DNA from: Mercurialis annua
Taxonomy: Eukaryota; Streptophyta; Magnoliopsida; Malpighiales; Euphorbiaceae
DNA length: 64,000 nucleotides
NCBI RefSeq assembly: GCF_937616625.2
Contig: NC_065575.1
Span: forward strand, 4,285,501 to 4,349,500
Direction of reading: 5' to 3'
In this document: piece by piece, positions 1-12,704 of the stretch
Numbering within the stretch: position 1 is the stretch's first letter
Layout of the letters: each line of letters begins with the position of its first letter
Made by a program: the position numbers and the translations under genes
Notes under the pieces: generated by a model
The model's input: only the letters and a program-made list of their open reading frames with translations
Database searches by the model: none
Told to the model about the DNA's origin: nothing

Positions 1-756
1 CAATCAAAATTACAAGAGAAAGGTTTGGTCTTTCCTGCAAAGCAAGAAAAATATAGGGAAAGGTGACTTGGAACTCTTGAGAGATTCATTTTTTAGGTTG
101 ACATAATAGTATATTAGTGACTATTTTTGTAGGAACTATCTACAGAGTAATTCTTTTTGAGTTGGGTCTATAGTTTGTACCAAAGAAGTGTAATTTCATA
201 TTACCATTTTTTTCAACATTGTCTTATTTATTGAGCTGATAATCATCATATTTCCTATAATTTGAAATCTTATATACTTTTCTCTAACAATCTTCTAATA
301 TTTGTAAGTTAGAATTTCTTGTGAAATCAAGTAATTTTGAAGGGTTGAATGATAAAAAATAAATGTAAGTGTAACGGACACACTAAAATGAAAATCATAA
401 GCCAAAAAGAAAAAGAAGATTATATTTTTATACCGAGACCGAAAAAAGAATCGCCAAATGCAAAGACACATGAATTTGACCAAACTTATTTGTATGAACA
501 AAATCGTGTCTTTGTGCTTCTACATCAGGTTATCTATTGTTTAAATAACAATATATTTCATATATTAGCAAATCTTTTCAATAAATATTTGCAAATTTCT
601 AAAACAAATCTGATTTTTTTATTCATAGTCTAATGGATCTACATTAATAATACATTACATCACCTTCAATGTGGCTATAGACAGAAACAAAGCAGAGCTG
701 AAGGCAAATTTGCATGAATATACAAACAAACAAACAACAGCAATAATGAATATCAA
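1..756. other. Intergenic, no gene seen
   Basis: AT-rich sequence to the left of the F-box gene. Short open frames here (for example 349-633) have low-complexity composition and no recognisable domain. The right part probably contains the F-box 3' UTR and downstream flank. Confidence 0.5.
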
Positions 757-2360
757 TCAATTTCGAATACGCTTAATTTGCGTTGCTGCAACTTCCATAT
801 CCCCAACAATGAAGAGAATTTTATCCAATATACCTTCCTCTTTTTTCGTGGTTCTCTCTTCCATTAATGCCCGTTTCAACTCTCTCTTCGAACCCAAATA
901 ACGTTGAATTTCTCCTTTGTGAACAATATAGTAGTCCAAACCTTCTCTAATTAACTTCAGCCCTCTGTTCATCCAAATTCACATTATTAGTGGCATCATT
1001 GCAGGTTTTAGCATTGTAAATGCAAAGAAGTAAGACACATTCATTAGTGATTCACAAGCATATGCGGAAGAGTATTAATGGACGGACGAGGATACAAGAA
1101 AACAGGACATGGCTAAACAAAGTTATTTTAAGGTTTTCAATACATTTGCAGAATAGGAAAACGTTAATTGAATAAATTATTCGTGCTACGTAGAATATAA
1201 ATTTTGGATCTCAGGGGCTGAAAGCTTCATAAGATGTTAGGTTGATACACACCGGGCAAGGTATTAGGTATACCTATGTTTGAGCATGGGACATAGTAAT
1301 ATGGATCGTGGGTCGAAAACATAAATTTTGAACCGAGAATGGAAAGTAAAACCTAAATCCAAGTAAAACTCCAAGCAATAAATATCTATGTAAAAGATAG
1401 GTATATTTTTTTAGACATAAGTGAAAAGTACAGCTCAACATCAATATAGAATTTGGTGAGAAGAAAAGAATCTAACCGGTCACACGACCTCATATATACA
1501 CACACACACACACTTCTGGACAAATTCTAAGTATCATTCTTCATTCTCTATTCTTCTACTTTTATTCTCTTTATATATCAGTACTCACATAAAACGCCAG
1601 AGTAAACTGCCGGAAAACCCCTCTAATGATTCATTTCCAATGTACAAATATGTTTTGATTGAAAATTTCAGCTATGAAACATGTAATCTAATTGAATAAT
1701 TCATCAGTTTCATAAAAGAGGTGTTCTGTTACCACACCACTATCAAAGCAAGCATAATATATACTACTATAATTTATGTAAAAACTGAGCTCAACTTACA
1801 GTCCAATTCGGTCACAACGATCCTGAACCTCATACACATCTTTCCATGATCTGGAATCATCAGGGGCAAAGAATGCAGCTCTATCTCCTCCCCATCTTTC
1901 CCTGAACAGATTACACCACAGACCATTCTCCGACGCCATCGCCTTCCATTTCTTGCTCACTTCATAAAAATTCACAATCTCAGCAACTTCATTATAATGA
2001 GAAAAAACGAGAAATGAACAGAATTTCTTTTTTATAAATAGGAGAGGGAAAGCGCTTGTAGATAGATTTGAACCCACGACCTGGCAGCAGCGCTTATACC
2101 ATTTGAGCTATTATAGTTCAGATATTAACAGAATTCTCAACATATATGATACAAAAATGAAATTCCTTCAATTACATGAATTCAAAGGCAAATTCATGAA
2201 ATTCCTCCAAAATTTACATGAATTCATAGGCAAATTCATGAGCATAAACTAATATATCTGAGAATAAATTGAGAGTTTGACCTTGTAGAGCAACGGCGAG
2301 ACTGTGATGATCCAACGAATTGAAAATCTTGAGATACAGATCTGCTGGCAATTTCTCCAT
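757..2360 (-). CDS. Small F-box protein (148 aa, 3 exons)
   Basis: Predicted substrate-recognition subunit of an SCF ubiquitin ligase. The start codon is at 2360. Exons are 2282-2360, 1800-1959 and 757-964, summing to 149 codons with stop. The N-terminus MEKLPADLYLKIFNSLDHHS is an F-box helix pattern, followed across intron 1 by VSKKWKAMASENGLWCNLF, the usual second half of an F-box. The C-terminal part (DVYEVQDRCDRIGLGLKLIR, then GEIQRYLGS) matches my memory of a conserved plant family of small F-box proteins, but it contains no Kelch, LRR or other standard substrate domain. All introns begin with GT and end with AG; the first donor (GTCAAA) is weak. Intron 1 contains a SINE. The F-box call is firm; the target is unknown. 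Confidence 0.8.
2029..2126 (-). mobile_element. tRNA-derived SINE, family 1, copy 1 (in F-box intron 1)
   Basis: Read on the minus strand, it has an A-box-like start (TAGCTCAAATGGTATAAGCGC) shortened here as TAGCTCAAATGGTATAAGCG, then a B-box-like GGGTTCAAATC, then CAAGCGCTTTCCCTCTCC and an A-rich tail. Similar sequences occur at 21890-21992 and 36405-36510. The flanks share AACAGAATT (2017-2025 and 2127-2135), a plausible target-site duplication. The A and B boxes are seen; transcription by Pol III is inferred. Confidence 0.75.
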
Positions 2361-3943
2361 TATCAAAAATAATTAATTTAACCAGTTTTAAATTTAATGA
2401 TGAAGAACGAGGCACTTAAAATTTCCTAACTATAAGAAATGATTGCCACTTGTAGCTCTTTGTTTAACTGTTTAATTTCCTTTTTGGTAGTTAGTAGTTA
2501 CTTGTAGCGGTGACCAAATTTTTGAGCCGACCGAACCGATTGCTTTCGGTCTGTTTGGTTTTGTTTCTAAATTTTTCTGTTCGATTTTGGTTTTAAGTTT
2601 AACTGAACCGACCAAATAACTGAATATTAAAAAAAAAAATTATCTGTTTTTTTATGGATTTTAATCAAATTGGCAAAATTTTGAAAAAATTTCACTTTTT
2701 TTACCTCGGTTTGATTCTCAATTTTATTATGGTACGTTCGGTTTCAATTAAAATATATTTTTGATTATTTTTTATTTTAGAACTGGAGAGTTCGGTTCAA
2801 CTGATTTTTCTATTATAACTGAACTAACTGAATGCTTATTTCAACTCACGTAAAAAAAAATTGACAAGGATCAATTCACCATCTCAAGTCTTAATTTGAT
2901 ATAAATTGTTTTGAAAAAAAAATTCGAGAAAAAAGGAATCCACACTTTTACAAATTTAGGTTTTTTTTTTATTTGAATAATTAAGTCTTCTCTATAATGC
3001 CCAGTTGGCATGTCTTTTTCTTCTACCACATATTGAATACCATAATCCTTCTTATCTTTTTTTCTTTTTCTAAAGATAGAATTTATTAATGAAGTTTAAA
3101 TTATAATTGAAAAATTATATAATAAAATTAATATATAATTTATTAATTTTAATTTAAAATATTAACAAACAACTCAAAATACAAGCAAAACATAAATCGA
3201 AAAGGTTTAATTTTTTTTATCCGTTTTTATTGAAAGTGAATTTTAAGTTATTTTATATTTTTTTTTTCAATCGAATCCTCAAACTTTTATTCTAATTTTA
3301 TTCAACTCCCTCACAAATAACGTCTAATTTTATTCACATTCATAATTTGTGTATAATTTTTAAATTTTACTACTAGTCTTATTTATCCTATCTAACCAAT
3401 TAAATATATATGTGAGGAAAAAATGTTTAAATTATATAATTATACATCATAGCAGCAATTCACCCTTCCAAAATTTTACAAGTCTATTTCAGTTTGATAA
3501 TTTTGTTAGCTTTTTATAATTTAATTGATATAAATTTTTCACATTAATACAATATTATTTTGTCCTTTTTATTCACGTTGAGCTTCAAACTCACTTATTT
3601 TTGCTTAAATGTAATTTAGTTTTCAAAAGCATCAGATATCGCAAAAATTACAAACTGCAATAATTATATATAATTAGGTATAGAAAACATAATTAACAAA
3701 GAAAACATATTGAATAAATTATTTACCCTTCCAATTACGAATTCTTACTACTAGACCAACCATCCATATATGTACATATTGATACATATGTAGTCATCTG
3801 GTTGAATTGAAGCAAAACCATTTAAACTAATGTAGCAAATTATTTATAAAATCCAAAACAAACTATTTACAAATAAAAATCAAATCTAAATGTTCAACCA
3901 CTAATAACTAAAAATTAAAAAAAAACAAAAGTAAAAAGTTTGG
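2361..3943. other. Intergenic: F-box promoter side and AT-rich sequence
   Basis: No gene seen. About 2510-2850 contains many GGTT(C/T)GGTT and AACCGAACC-type words, like the degenerate hAT-type MITE remnants seen elsewhere in the window. The rest is AT-rich low-complexity DNA, including the downstream flank of the transporter gene. Confidence 0.5.
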
Positions 3944-6900
3944 CTAATATACTGGACAGCCCTCCATAATAACACCTTTAGCCGTTGGACAGCCAGCCAA
4001 TGGGCATCCTTCTACGTTAGTTCCCCACCAATCAAGCTCAACTTTCCAGTAAGTCAAACTAACAAATATCAGAATCGTCATAAACGCCGTTCCGGCGTCA
4101 AGTCCGCCGGAAAGAACGTAGTTATACCTTTTCCACAGGTCTGGATGGTACCGGAAAAACACGAAGCCGGAGAGGAATCCAAGCAGTATCCAACTAGTAT
4201 AGTTGACGGCGGAAGCCGGAGGAATCATTCCGATGGCACCGAATACGATGGGCATGTGAATGAGACGAATCCAATTCTTGGTCGGAAAAGCTTTGTGCGC
4301 CAGCCACACTATAGCTGGAGCTACTGCTCCGACGAGGAAGAACCAGTTTATAGCTCCATATTCACCTAGGTTTCCGAAGATTCTGCGGGGACCGATGAGC
4401 CCCCAGATGACGGAGGCGTCGAAGAAGACTCTGTCCATCGGACATGTCCATGGACTGTTCTTGGGAAGAACCCTAGTGTCGCAAAGATTAGGGATAGCGT
4501 CCATCATGCCCCATGCAGTTACTAGGTATATCAGCACTGATATTATTGTTCCGGCCACCTGAAATATTCATACTCCGGGGTTAGATTCCGGAGGTCACTT
4601 ATGTTTTATTTCATATTAAATGTTTGATTATCACATTTAATGATATCATGTCATGTAATTAATGAATGATTTATGATTCAACTTAGAGAAAATAGGTTCA
4701 TTTAATAAAATATTGTGTTAAGAAGTGTAATTTCGGTTCAAATCAAATCGAGCCAAAAGTTTTGTATTTACTTAAAGCGAATCAAATCAAATTGTCAAGG
4801 ATTAAAGTTTTCAACCCGAACCAAATTAATCGGTTTGTACAAAAATTTAGTTTGGTTCGATTATTTTAGTGCGGTTTATACTAAAACTTCGAACTGAACA
4901 CAAAATTAAACATATCTATAATATCAAATCATATGGAGCCAAAATGTCTAAGTTCAATTGATATTTTGGTTTAATTTACTTATTTTGACTCAGTTTACAC
5001 TAAAATTTTGCGAAAAAAACATTTTATGTTCAAAATCAAATGGAACTAAAAGCGGAGTAATTGTTTTTTATAATATAAGACCAAATTGAATTTTTCGATT
5101 TATTTTTTGAAAACCAGGCAACCGTCTAAAAAACATACTAATAAAAAATTAAATTCACATATATATGCTTAATGTAAGTACAAGGTGGATTTAATTATGC
5201 AGAGTGGGAAATTAAAGAAAGCTGACCTGTGCCATGAACATGGACCTAGGTGGAATCTTCATGTAATGACCAAGTTTAAAATCCTGCAAGAATGTGAGAG
5301 CTTGACTGCAACTGATATATCCGTACACCTTGAAGCACATATTGGCAACAGGATAACCAGGGTATATATACCCAATTATGTATTCTGTAATAATGTTCAG
5401 TCCCGGCGCTTGATTCGTGGTGGCGTAGATAATTCCGACCGGCAGAGTGAAGAATAAGGAAATAGCGCAGGCTAGCAGCACTCCCCACCACTTCAATTGA
5501 AGTGAATCATTGTAATATTCACAGGTGGCTATTACAGCAGCAATGTTTGTGACTACGATTATGTGAAACCACCATGTCGGAACTGATTTGTATTTCTTCA
5601 TCAGCCTAGTGTGTACGTCGATTTTCCGCTTTCCGGTGTATGCTCTTTTCGATTGGTTCCAAATGTCGCTGCAATTAAAAAATCAAAGTCATTATCAGAC
5701 AATGGCCGAGTCAGAAAATTTGCAATAAATAAAAAAATAAGTATGCTCGTGCTTGAAGTCTAAGGTTTCCGAAAAAACGGAATCAATTAACTCGAATATT
5801 CAAATTAAAAATTTAGTTCGATCCAATTTTGTACCATAACTGACCAATTTAACAAAATTTTACACAGTAAAAGTAAAATTTCAGTTCAATTCAATATGAA
5901 TCGAACACACTTATTGTCAACTTGCTGACTGTGGCGGATCCAAAAGAATTTTTCCAGTTTATAAAAATATAGGTCCAACTAAAAAAATGACCAAGTTGAC
6001 TAAGTTAGTTCAATTTAATTTTTAATAATAGAATCAATTTGGCTCGATATGAATTATTAAATCTATAGTCAACTTAGAGGTAGTGGCGGACCCAAAAAAA
6101 TATCTTCCAATCATAAAAATGCATGATCAACCTAGCTATTAGTCAACACAAATTTTCATAGATAGATAATGGACTTAATTTTTTTTTCATAAAATAGACA
6201 AAAATATTAATTCAACCTATTGTATTTTAATAAAATGAACAAAAATAGGAATCGGATTACGATTAATAAATTGATAAGTCGATCGTACCTTCCATTGAAG
6301 AGAAAAACGTGCATAAATGTAGCGGCAAGAGCAGCGAATCCAGCACCATACGACAGAGCAAAAAAGATACTGAGATGAATAGGTCCAGTTTCTGAATAAA
6401 CTTCCTTATCAAGATGAAAATTGGCATCTACAATGCTATGGACGTTGAAAATGTCGCCGTTTCCTTGGAAAAGATCAATAGAATATAGAGGGAACGTTTT
6501 AGCATTGTAGAAATTGCACCAGTAACCAATGGGAACCAAAACATAAGTTACTAGAACAAATCCAACAGCAATGTTCACAGTTGCGAACCATGGGCTAGCC
6601 AGTGGACTCCCGAGATACGACGAAACTGTAGCCCAGTCGAACCCTATTGCACCGATGCCTAGACCTTGTAGACCTGAACCGAGCTGGTTAACTAACACGG
6701 ACTTGGGTGCGATCCAACAAACCCAAGAGAATGCTGTCAGGAGTGAGAATAGATAGCCGGGGAAGATATAATAGCAGAAGCTGGCAATGAGGACTATAAG
6801 AAAGAATTGTGTTCGGTTAACCGCGCCTTTCTGCCTTTTGTCTTTCTCGTGTAGCGCCCTGCACGTAGTCATTGATTTATGCAAAATGAGATGCACTCGA

Positions 6901-8139
6901 TATACGCGAAATTCTTATATGAATTATGTCTATCGCGCCATCCGTAAATAGATATAACAACATTTAATCTAATTATTACATTTTCATATACATAACGAGA
7001 ATTCTTATACATCACATAATTATATCAATAATATACGTCAATTATTAAATACTTTGTACGTGTGTTTTAAAAAAAATTACTATTTGAATGACGTCAAGAC
7101 ATCAAATAATATCAATAATATAACTTAACTATTAAATCTTTTCTATGTATGTTACACTAATATATTTATAGTGTCTCTACTTTATTATCAGTTACAAATA
7201 ACATTGTAACATATCAAACAATAATAATTATATTAGTTATTAAAATTTTCAATCTAATCCGTCAAATATTACTATCAATAATACAATTTGACTATCAAAG
7301 TTTTATACATATGGTCAAATATACTAATTGATTATATTTACAGAGGGTTAAAATTTTATAGATAAATTTCATATAATTATTTCTAATATATTACGAAAAC
7401 AACCCTACAGGCTCACATACCTGAATAATGAGACTTGCACCAGATTGGACGGCCACCACATCTCTGCCGGCTCCACCAGATATCGCCGGAAAAGTCCGGC
7501 CCATCCGAAACCCAAAACCTGCAAATTCAACACGGTGCAACTCATATTATGAGTAAAAAACCTACAAAAACTCAACAAAAAATAGCAAAACCCATCAGAA
7601 TGGACTAAAAAGAACTAAAATCAAACCTGGGTGGTGAGCATAACAAGCAAAGAAGGAAGAAAAGCAAGCTCCCGCCGATAAAGAAGCTTAACAGCGCTCA
7701 AAATATGAGTAGCATAAACAGTTCCGGCGCCGGAGTTAGCAAAAATAGTAATAAGAACATGTTCTTTTACATTAAACGGCCCCGGATTCATACTAAACTC
7801 CCACCTACTCCCTTTAAAAAAAGACCTCGTCGGCAAAGTCCTCGCCATCAAATGCCCTAACGGCACCACCGCAATCTGAGCAGATATAGAACTGATAAAC
7901 ATCGGCGATCTCCTATACCAAAAAAACTGGTTCACCGCCGACAACAAAACACACGACGCCACACCCAAAACCCACATTCTAAACGTCAGAACCGGCATGT
8001 TCGGATCATCCGTTTTCGGCACAGTCAGCTCCACTTGCTTAACCGGACTCTCCTCCAACTCCTCCTCTCCGGCGCCGGCAACATTGTGCTTCTCCTTCTC
8101 CAGCTCTAACGCAGCCATGTCAGGATTCTCAGTCGCCAT
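3944..8139 (-). CDS. Oligopeptide transporter, OPT family (745 aa, 5 exons)
   Basis: Predicted proton-coupled membrane transporter of small peptides of the plant PT clade (OPT1/OPT5-like). The start is at 8139 and the stop at 3944-3946. Exons are 7627-8139, 7421-7518, 6289-6858, 5227-5668 and 3944-4558; together they make 746 codons with stop, the normal size for the family. Family signatures visible include [18 protein letters not shown] in exon 1 and [12 protein letters not shown] at the end of exon 4. Many hydrophobic segments are spread over all exons, after an acidic cytosolic N-terminus. The C-terminal tail is rich in Cys-Pro ([13 protein letters not shown]). The family is certain; the transported substrate (tetra/pentapeptide, glutathione or metal chelate) cannot be told from sequence. 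Introns 3 and 4 contain degenerate repeat sequence. Confidence 0.93.
4690..5110. repeat. Degenerate MITE-like repeat in transporter intron 4
   Basis: Dense alternating words such as AATTTCGGTTC, GAACCAAATTAATCGGTTTG and TTTGGTTCGATT, the same vocabulary as the better-preserved elements at 49171-49432 and 50412-50672. Boundaries and target duplications are not recognisable, so this is an old copy or fragment. Confidence 0.4.
5925..6145. repeat. Diverged local duplication in transporter intron 3
   Basis: Two similar stretches begin with GTCAACTT and contain TGGCGGA(T/C)CCAAAA followed by a TTTATAAAAAT-like tail, near 5930 and 6070. They look like two diverged copies of a unit of about 130 bp. 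No coding content. Confidence 0.4.
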
Positions 8140-9368
8140 AGCCGAAACTGAATGGAAATTTAGGGTTAGGTTAGATTCTTATATAAGAGGTTGGGTTTGA
8201 TCCGTCCGAGGAATCTAAAAAAAGTAAAAGTCTGATTAGAACAGCTAATCAGTGTTTAACTGTAAATGGTAGTTTGGTTGGAATAGGATTTTGTTTCCTT
8301 ACGCGTTTAGGAATCTATTTGAATCTTTATGTGATCAATGAATCTGCCTTTTAATTCGTTGTTTATTCTTAATTTTTGTTTCTTTATTCATCGCATTTAA
8401 TTTTTTTTACTTGTTTTCAGCCGATTTTTTAACAGATTGCTCTCTATATTTATGTGTAACAGATTCCTCTCTACATTTTAGCGAATATATAGTTATATAT
8501 TTTGAAATTCTATCTCTTGGCTAGTTGTAAAATTTCGGTTTCATTTCAGTTCGATGTAGTATGGGCGAGTAAACCGTCGGTTAAACCGAATTAATCTGTT
8601 AAATTCTGTTAAATTTTTTTAATTAATTTTATTAGTTTTGTTCATTTATTATTTGATATTTATTTTTAATTATTTTATTTATATTTTTATCGATTTATCT
8701 AAATTATAACCGATTTATTTGATTAGTTGATTTTTTTATGATATCAGTGCAAATTTTTATATCATAATTAATTTGATAAAACCTTGTTAATTACAATATA
8801 TGATTTGATTGGTTTGGTTAATACTAGTGATTCGATTTATTTGATTAACAGGACAAAATAATTTTAATTTTAATTAAATGGTTCAACTTCTCAGTTCTCA
8901 TCCATACTCCCTATTAATAGAGAAAGGACAAATAAATTTCACGTGTAATTTAGATTTGGCCGGCGACAGAGTTGGAGTGACGTTTGAATGTACGATATCA
9001 ACTCTCGATCAAGCAACATGTTCATATATGATACTTAAGGGGAAAACAAATTACTCCCTCTATCCATAAATTAAAAAAATGACAATTTTTGATATGCATA
9101 ATGATTAGTGCCAATTATTTAAAAATCACACACATTTAATTTATTTTATTTACATCTTGATGTTGACAAAAACTATTTGCACCTGTTTTTGAATTTTTAG
9201 GTTTCACTTCTACCCCAAATAAGAGTAAAATTGTCGATTTAATTAATATAAGGATGAAAACATTAGAAACAACTAAAGCGAAAAATTATATCATATTTTT
9301 TTCTACTTACAAAATTATAAAAAAAAAATCCTTCATCTTTAAAAATGTACAAATAAAACATACTAATA

Positions 9369-9624
9369 ATTATTAATTTTTTAAAATGTTATTAAACAAA
9401 TTAGATAAAATAATTCCAACCAATCCCGCGGCATCTGAAAGAGTTGTCGATGTTCCTTCTCCAATGAGAAGGAGCAGCGACAACTCCTTCTCGGAAATTA
9501 TTAATTTTTTAAAATATTATTAAACAAATAAAATAAAAAAAATTCTGACCAATCCCGCCGCATTTGAAAGAGTTGTCGATGTTCCTTCTCCAATGAGAAG
9601 GAGCAGCGGCAGCTCCTTCTCGGA
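9369..9624. repeat. 128-bp tandem duplication with hairpin-forming core
   Basis: Copy 1 (9369-9496) and copy 2 (9497-9624) are adjacent and highly similar. Each begins with an AT-rich stretch (ATTATTAATTTTTTAAAAT) and ends with a GC-richer core containing GAGTTGTCGATGTTCCTTCT and CCAATGAGAAGGAGCAGCG. The core has the self-complementary parts CCTTCTC-CAAT-GAGAAGG. Copy 2 is followed by a further CCTTCTCGGAGAAGG palindrome. Confidence 0.8.
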
Positions 9625-10409
9625 GAAGGAGTGTCATTGGATTACGGGTCTAATTTTTTAAAACGTTAGTATATTTTACGGTTTTAGTTTTAAAAAATTA
9701 TTAATAATTTATATAAATTTAAATAAAAAATGTTTATTATTTTTAGAATTTTTTTGAAGAAGGTATTTTTGTACTATTAATGACATTAACGTTTAATTAA
9801 ATATAGCTAAAATGAATTTTTTTAATTTTTTTTAAAATAAAAAAAGGTCAATTTAATATTTTGAGATAGAGGTGAAAACTAAAAACCCAAAAAAAAGTAC
9901 AACTGATTTTTTTTAATGTCGGAGTGTAAACAAAAAAAAATTAACGTGATGGTTTTTAAATAATTAGATTCTTTTTTTAAAAGGATATTTTTCCGAAACA
10001 AATGAAGTATGCTATTGATGAATTACAACAAATATTGTGCATTATTACCATATTAATTATTATTATTATGGTAAATTTATCGAAGGGCTTTTATTGGTCA
10101 TCAGAAAAAAAAGTCAAATACAATTAGATCTTTTGGATCACTCCACAAATTGTTGTTTGTTTTTTGTGAAACAGCCTGTGATTCATTGCCTGCCATATGA
10201 AGTATATAGCTGCAGTAGATGCCATTTTCCTTATTTTCGGTCGACTTCAAAACCTCCCTCAAATTAATATCACATGACTATATATGATGTAAAAGTATTT
10301 CCTATAATATTTTATGTAAAAACGTGAAATCACAAATAAACACACCACGGAATTCGATAGTGCCACATCCAAATTTAAAAAAATATTAACAAAATAAATT
10401 TTAAAATTT

Positions 10410-10710
10410 TATTTTTTTAACGATTTAAGCTTAACATTTAAAACGTTGCAAAACAAATCCTAACATTTTCGATTTTTGCATTTTGTAGCCTCATCCCGAA
10501 TTCCGGTCATTTTATACAGATTGCAAAAATGCGAAAATTTGGAATTTTATTTACAAAATTTTAAAACGTTGGGATTTAATCTGCCAATAATATAGCTGCC
10601 ACATTTGCAAATAATCACCGAAAAACGGTTTGAACTACAAAAGGCGAACTTTGGAAAGATTGGAATTTTTTTGTAACGTTTTAAACATTACGCTTAAATT
10701 TCAAAAAATT
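10410..10710. repeat. Foldback (inverted-repeat) element, boundaries uncertain
   Basis: The left arm ATTTAAGCTTAACATTTAAA and continuing AACGTTGCAAAAC is matched in inverted orientation on the right by GTAACGTTTTAAACATTACG plus CTTAAAT. No coding sequence and no clean target-site duplication seen. It ends close to the next element. Confidence 0.5.
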
Positions 10711-10731
10711 AGAACGTTAGAATTTGTATTA

Positions 10732-11139
10732 GGCCAAATGTTATAAAAATGCCAAAACTTTTACAAAAGTTTCACAAAAATCCTGATTTTTCAATTTTGT
10801 CGATTTTGGCTAAAAACTGATTATTTGGTTTCACAAAAGTTCTGACCTTTCAATTTTATCGATTTTGGCTAAAAACTGATTATTTGGTTTCACAAAAGTC
10901 CTGACCTTTCAATTTTATCGATTTTGGCCAAAAATGAATTATTTGGTTTCACAAAAGTGCTGACCTTTCAATATTTGGCATATGCCACATAGGCGTCACA
11001 TAGGCAAATTGAAATTAAATTGAGAATTGGTTACAATTAAAACCAAATAACTTATTTTTGGCCAAAATCGACAAAATTGAAATATCAGTACTTTTGTGAA
11101 ATTTTTATAAAAGGTTTGATCTCTTTACGACATTTGACC
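10732..11139. mobile_element. Mutator-type MITE with internal tandem repeats (408 bp)
   Basis: Terminal inverted repeats of about 110 bp begin GGCCAAATG on the left and end CATTTGACC on the right. A perfect 9-bp direct repeat TTTGTATTA flanks the element (10723-10731 and 11140-11148), the length typical of Mutator-superfamily insertions. The left half contains about three to four copies of a unit of roughly 58 bp (TTTCACAAAAG, CTGACCTTTCAATTTT, CGATTTTGGC). No transposase, so non-autonomous. Confidence 0.85.
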
Positions 11140-11148
11140 TTTGTATTA

Positions 11149-12283
11149 CCAATACCCCCACATAAATCTTCACTAAAGGACAATTTATTAAAAAATAAAA
11201 AAAAAATATTAACACGATGGGTAGGAAGACAATGGTTTCCTACTAGAAGTCAAAGATCATCTCCTATCCACCTTCAAAAACCACCAATAATCATGTTTGT
11301 TTGTTCATAGTTTGTTCCTCCGTTTTAGCTTGTGAATAAAAAATTTCCATATAAATCATTAAAAGCATGAAAAATATTTCCATCGCCATCTAAATCATCA
11401 CATAGGTTCTCAATGGATTTTGATTTTAGATTGAAACTCACATTTAGATCAAAATTCTGATTCTTCACTCGCTTCCTAGTCATTTGTAAAACGGCATACT
11501 TTAATTGCTATCGTGCATCGAGAGAAAGATAAAGAAGTAAGTCGGAAACGCAGCATATTTGGTGCTATATCACAATTTTCGGGCCTATGCATTGCTTTCA
11601 TTGATGCCTCTATTCGATATAGTATGAGTTTTAATCATTTTATTATATTATAAAAGGAAAAAGCTACAAATTTGAAAAATAAAATTATACATTATGTTTT
11701 TTAAAAATTTCAAATGTATTTCTATTGTGAACAGAACTAAATTGAGTGATTTTTTTTTTACTATATGACAAAGCAAAATCTGGCATGGAATGCAGCGCGG
11801 AATCAAACATTTTTATTTATTCCAAATTAAATTTTATCTAACCATTTAGTTCATTTTAATAGTCTCGGGACTTAACTTTACCGTAGCCTTAATTTCGTTA
11901 TAAATATCTCATATTTTTTAAAAAAATTCCGGAAACAGCTCGAAATAAAGTCCATCTCAAACTTGAAATGGTTCTATCCTAAGGGCGCCATCAATGATTA
12001 TAGAAAAAAGTCCACAATTTAAAATGTCTAATAGTGTTTTTTCTTCTTCTTGTAGTTATTGATGGTAGCTGTGAGTAGCATGTATTATCCACCGAATTGA
12101 GCATGAAATTTCAATGATTTGAAGTCTGAATTATTGATTCTATTCTCATTTTTGCGGCTGAAAAAACCTATAGACAGTTGCATGTACATCCCGGACCGAA
12201 ACTTTTTTCCAAATCAGATTCCACTATAAAAATTATTGGACTATTTACAGTTGCAGAAATGGAAGTTTTTATGGTTATTTAAT
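11149..12283. other. Intergenic, nothing recognised
   Basis: AT-rich sequence between two foldback elements. Short open frames here lack domains and codon bias. Confidence 0.4.
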
Positions 12284-12695
12284 GAGCAAATTACTATATG
12301 GCCCTTCATATTTGATGTAATTCGCACTTTAGTCCCTATATACTGTTTAAAAATTAAACTATATGGCCCCTCACTTTTGTTTCCGTCAACAGTTTAGTCC
12401 CTCCGTCCATTTTTGCTGTTACTCAACGAAGTCAAAGGACTTAGGGATACATTAATTTTCAAACTTAAGGGACGAAATCGTTGACAAAAACAAAAGTGAG
12501 GGGTGAAATTGTTGAGAAAAACAAAAGTGGGGGGCTATATAATTTTGTTGACTTCGTTGACTAACACCCAAAATGGATAGAAGGACTAAATCGTTGACAA
12601 AAATAAAAGTGAAGAGCTATATCATTTGATTTTCAAACAAGAGGGACTAAAGTGTGAATTATGTTAAATGCGAGGGGTGTCATAGTTATTTACTC
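12284..12695. mobile_element. Mutator-type foldback MITE (412 bp)
   Basis: Inverted ends GAGCAAATTACTAT (left) and ATAGTTATTTACTC (right) extend inward through CACTTTAGTCCC / GGGACTAAAGTG. The interior is itself palindromic, with several copies of (G)TTGACAAAAA(C/T)AAAAGTG. Flanking 9-mers TTATTTAAT (12275-12283) and TTATTTTAT (12696-12704) differ at one base. No coding capacity. Confidence 0.7.
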
Positions 12696-12704
12696 TTATT
12701 TTAT

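Larger units (their letters stand above)
8140..10731. other. Gene-poor region upstream of the transporter
   Basis: The first few hundred bases should carry the transporter promoter. The rest is AT-rich. It includes GGTT/AACC repeat remnants (about 8530-8880), a Stowaway-like terminus CTCCCTCTATCC near 9055 without a located partner, the 128-bp tandem duplication at 9369-9624, and a foldback at about 10410-10710. No protein-coding gene could be supported. Confidence 0.5.

Noticed and set aside
1496..1516. (CA)n run as a functional signal
   Set aside because: Simple dinucleotide microsatellite with no adjoining gene feature.
2029..2126. True tRNA gene
   Set aside because: A and B box similarity is present, but the cloverleaf arms do not pair properly and the sequence has a SINE body, A-rich tail and target duplication.
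5185..5457. 90-codon plus-strand frame
   Set aside because: Antisense shadow of transporter exon 4.
8878..9069. 63-codon plus-strand frame (MVQLLSSHPY...)
   Set aside because: Short, no homology recognised, runs into a MITE-like terminus.
10732..11000. CRISPR-like array
   Set aside because: The tandem units are contiguous without spacers and sit in a eukaryotic MITE.
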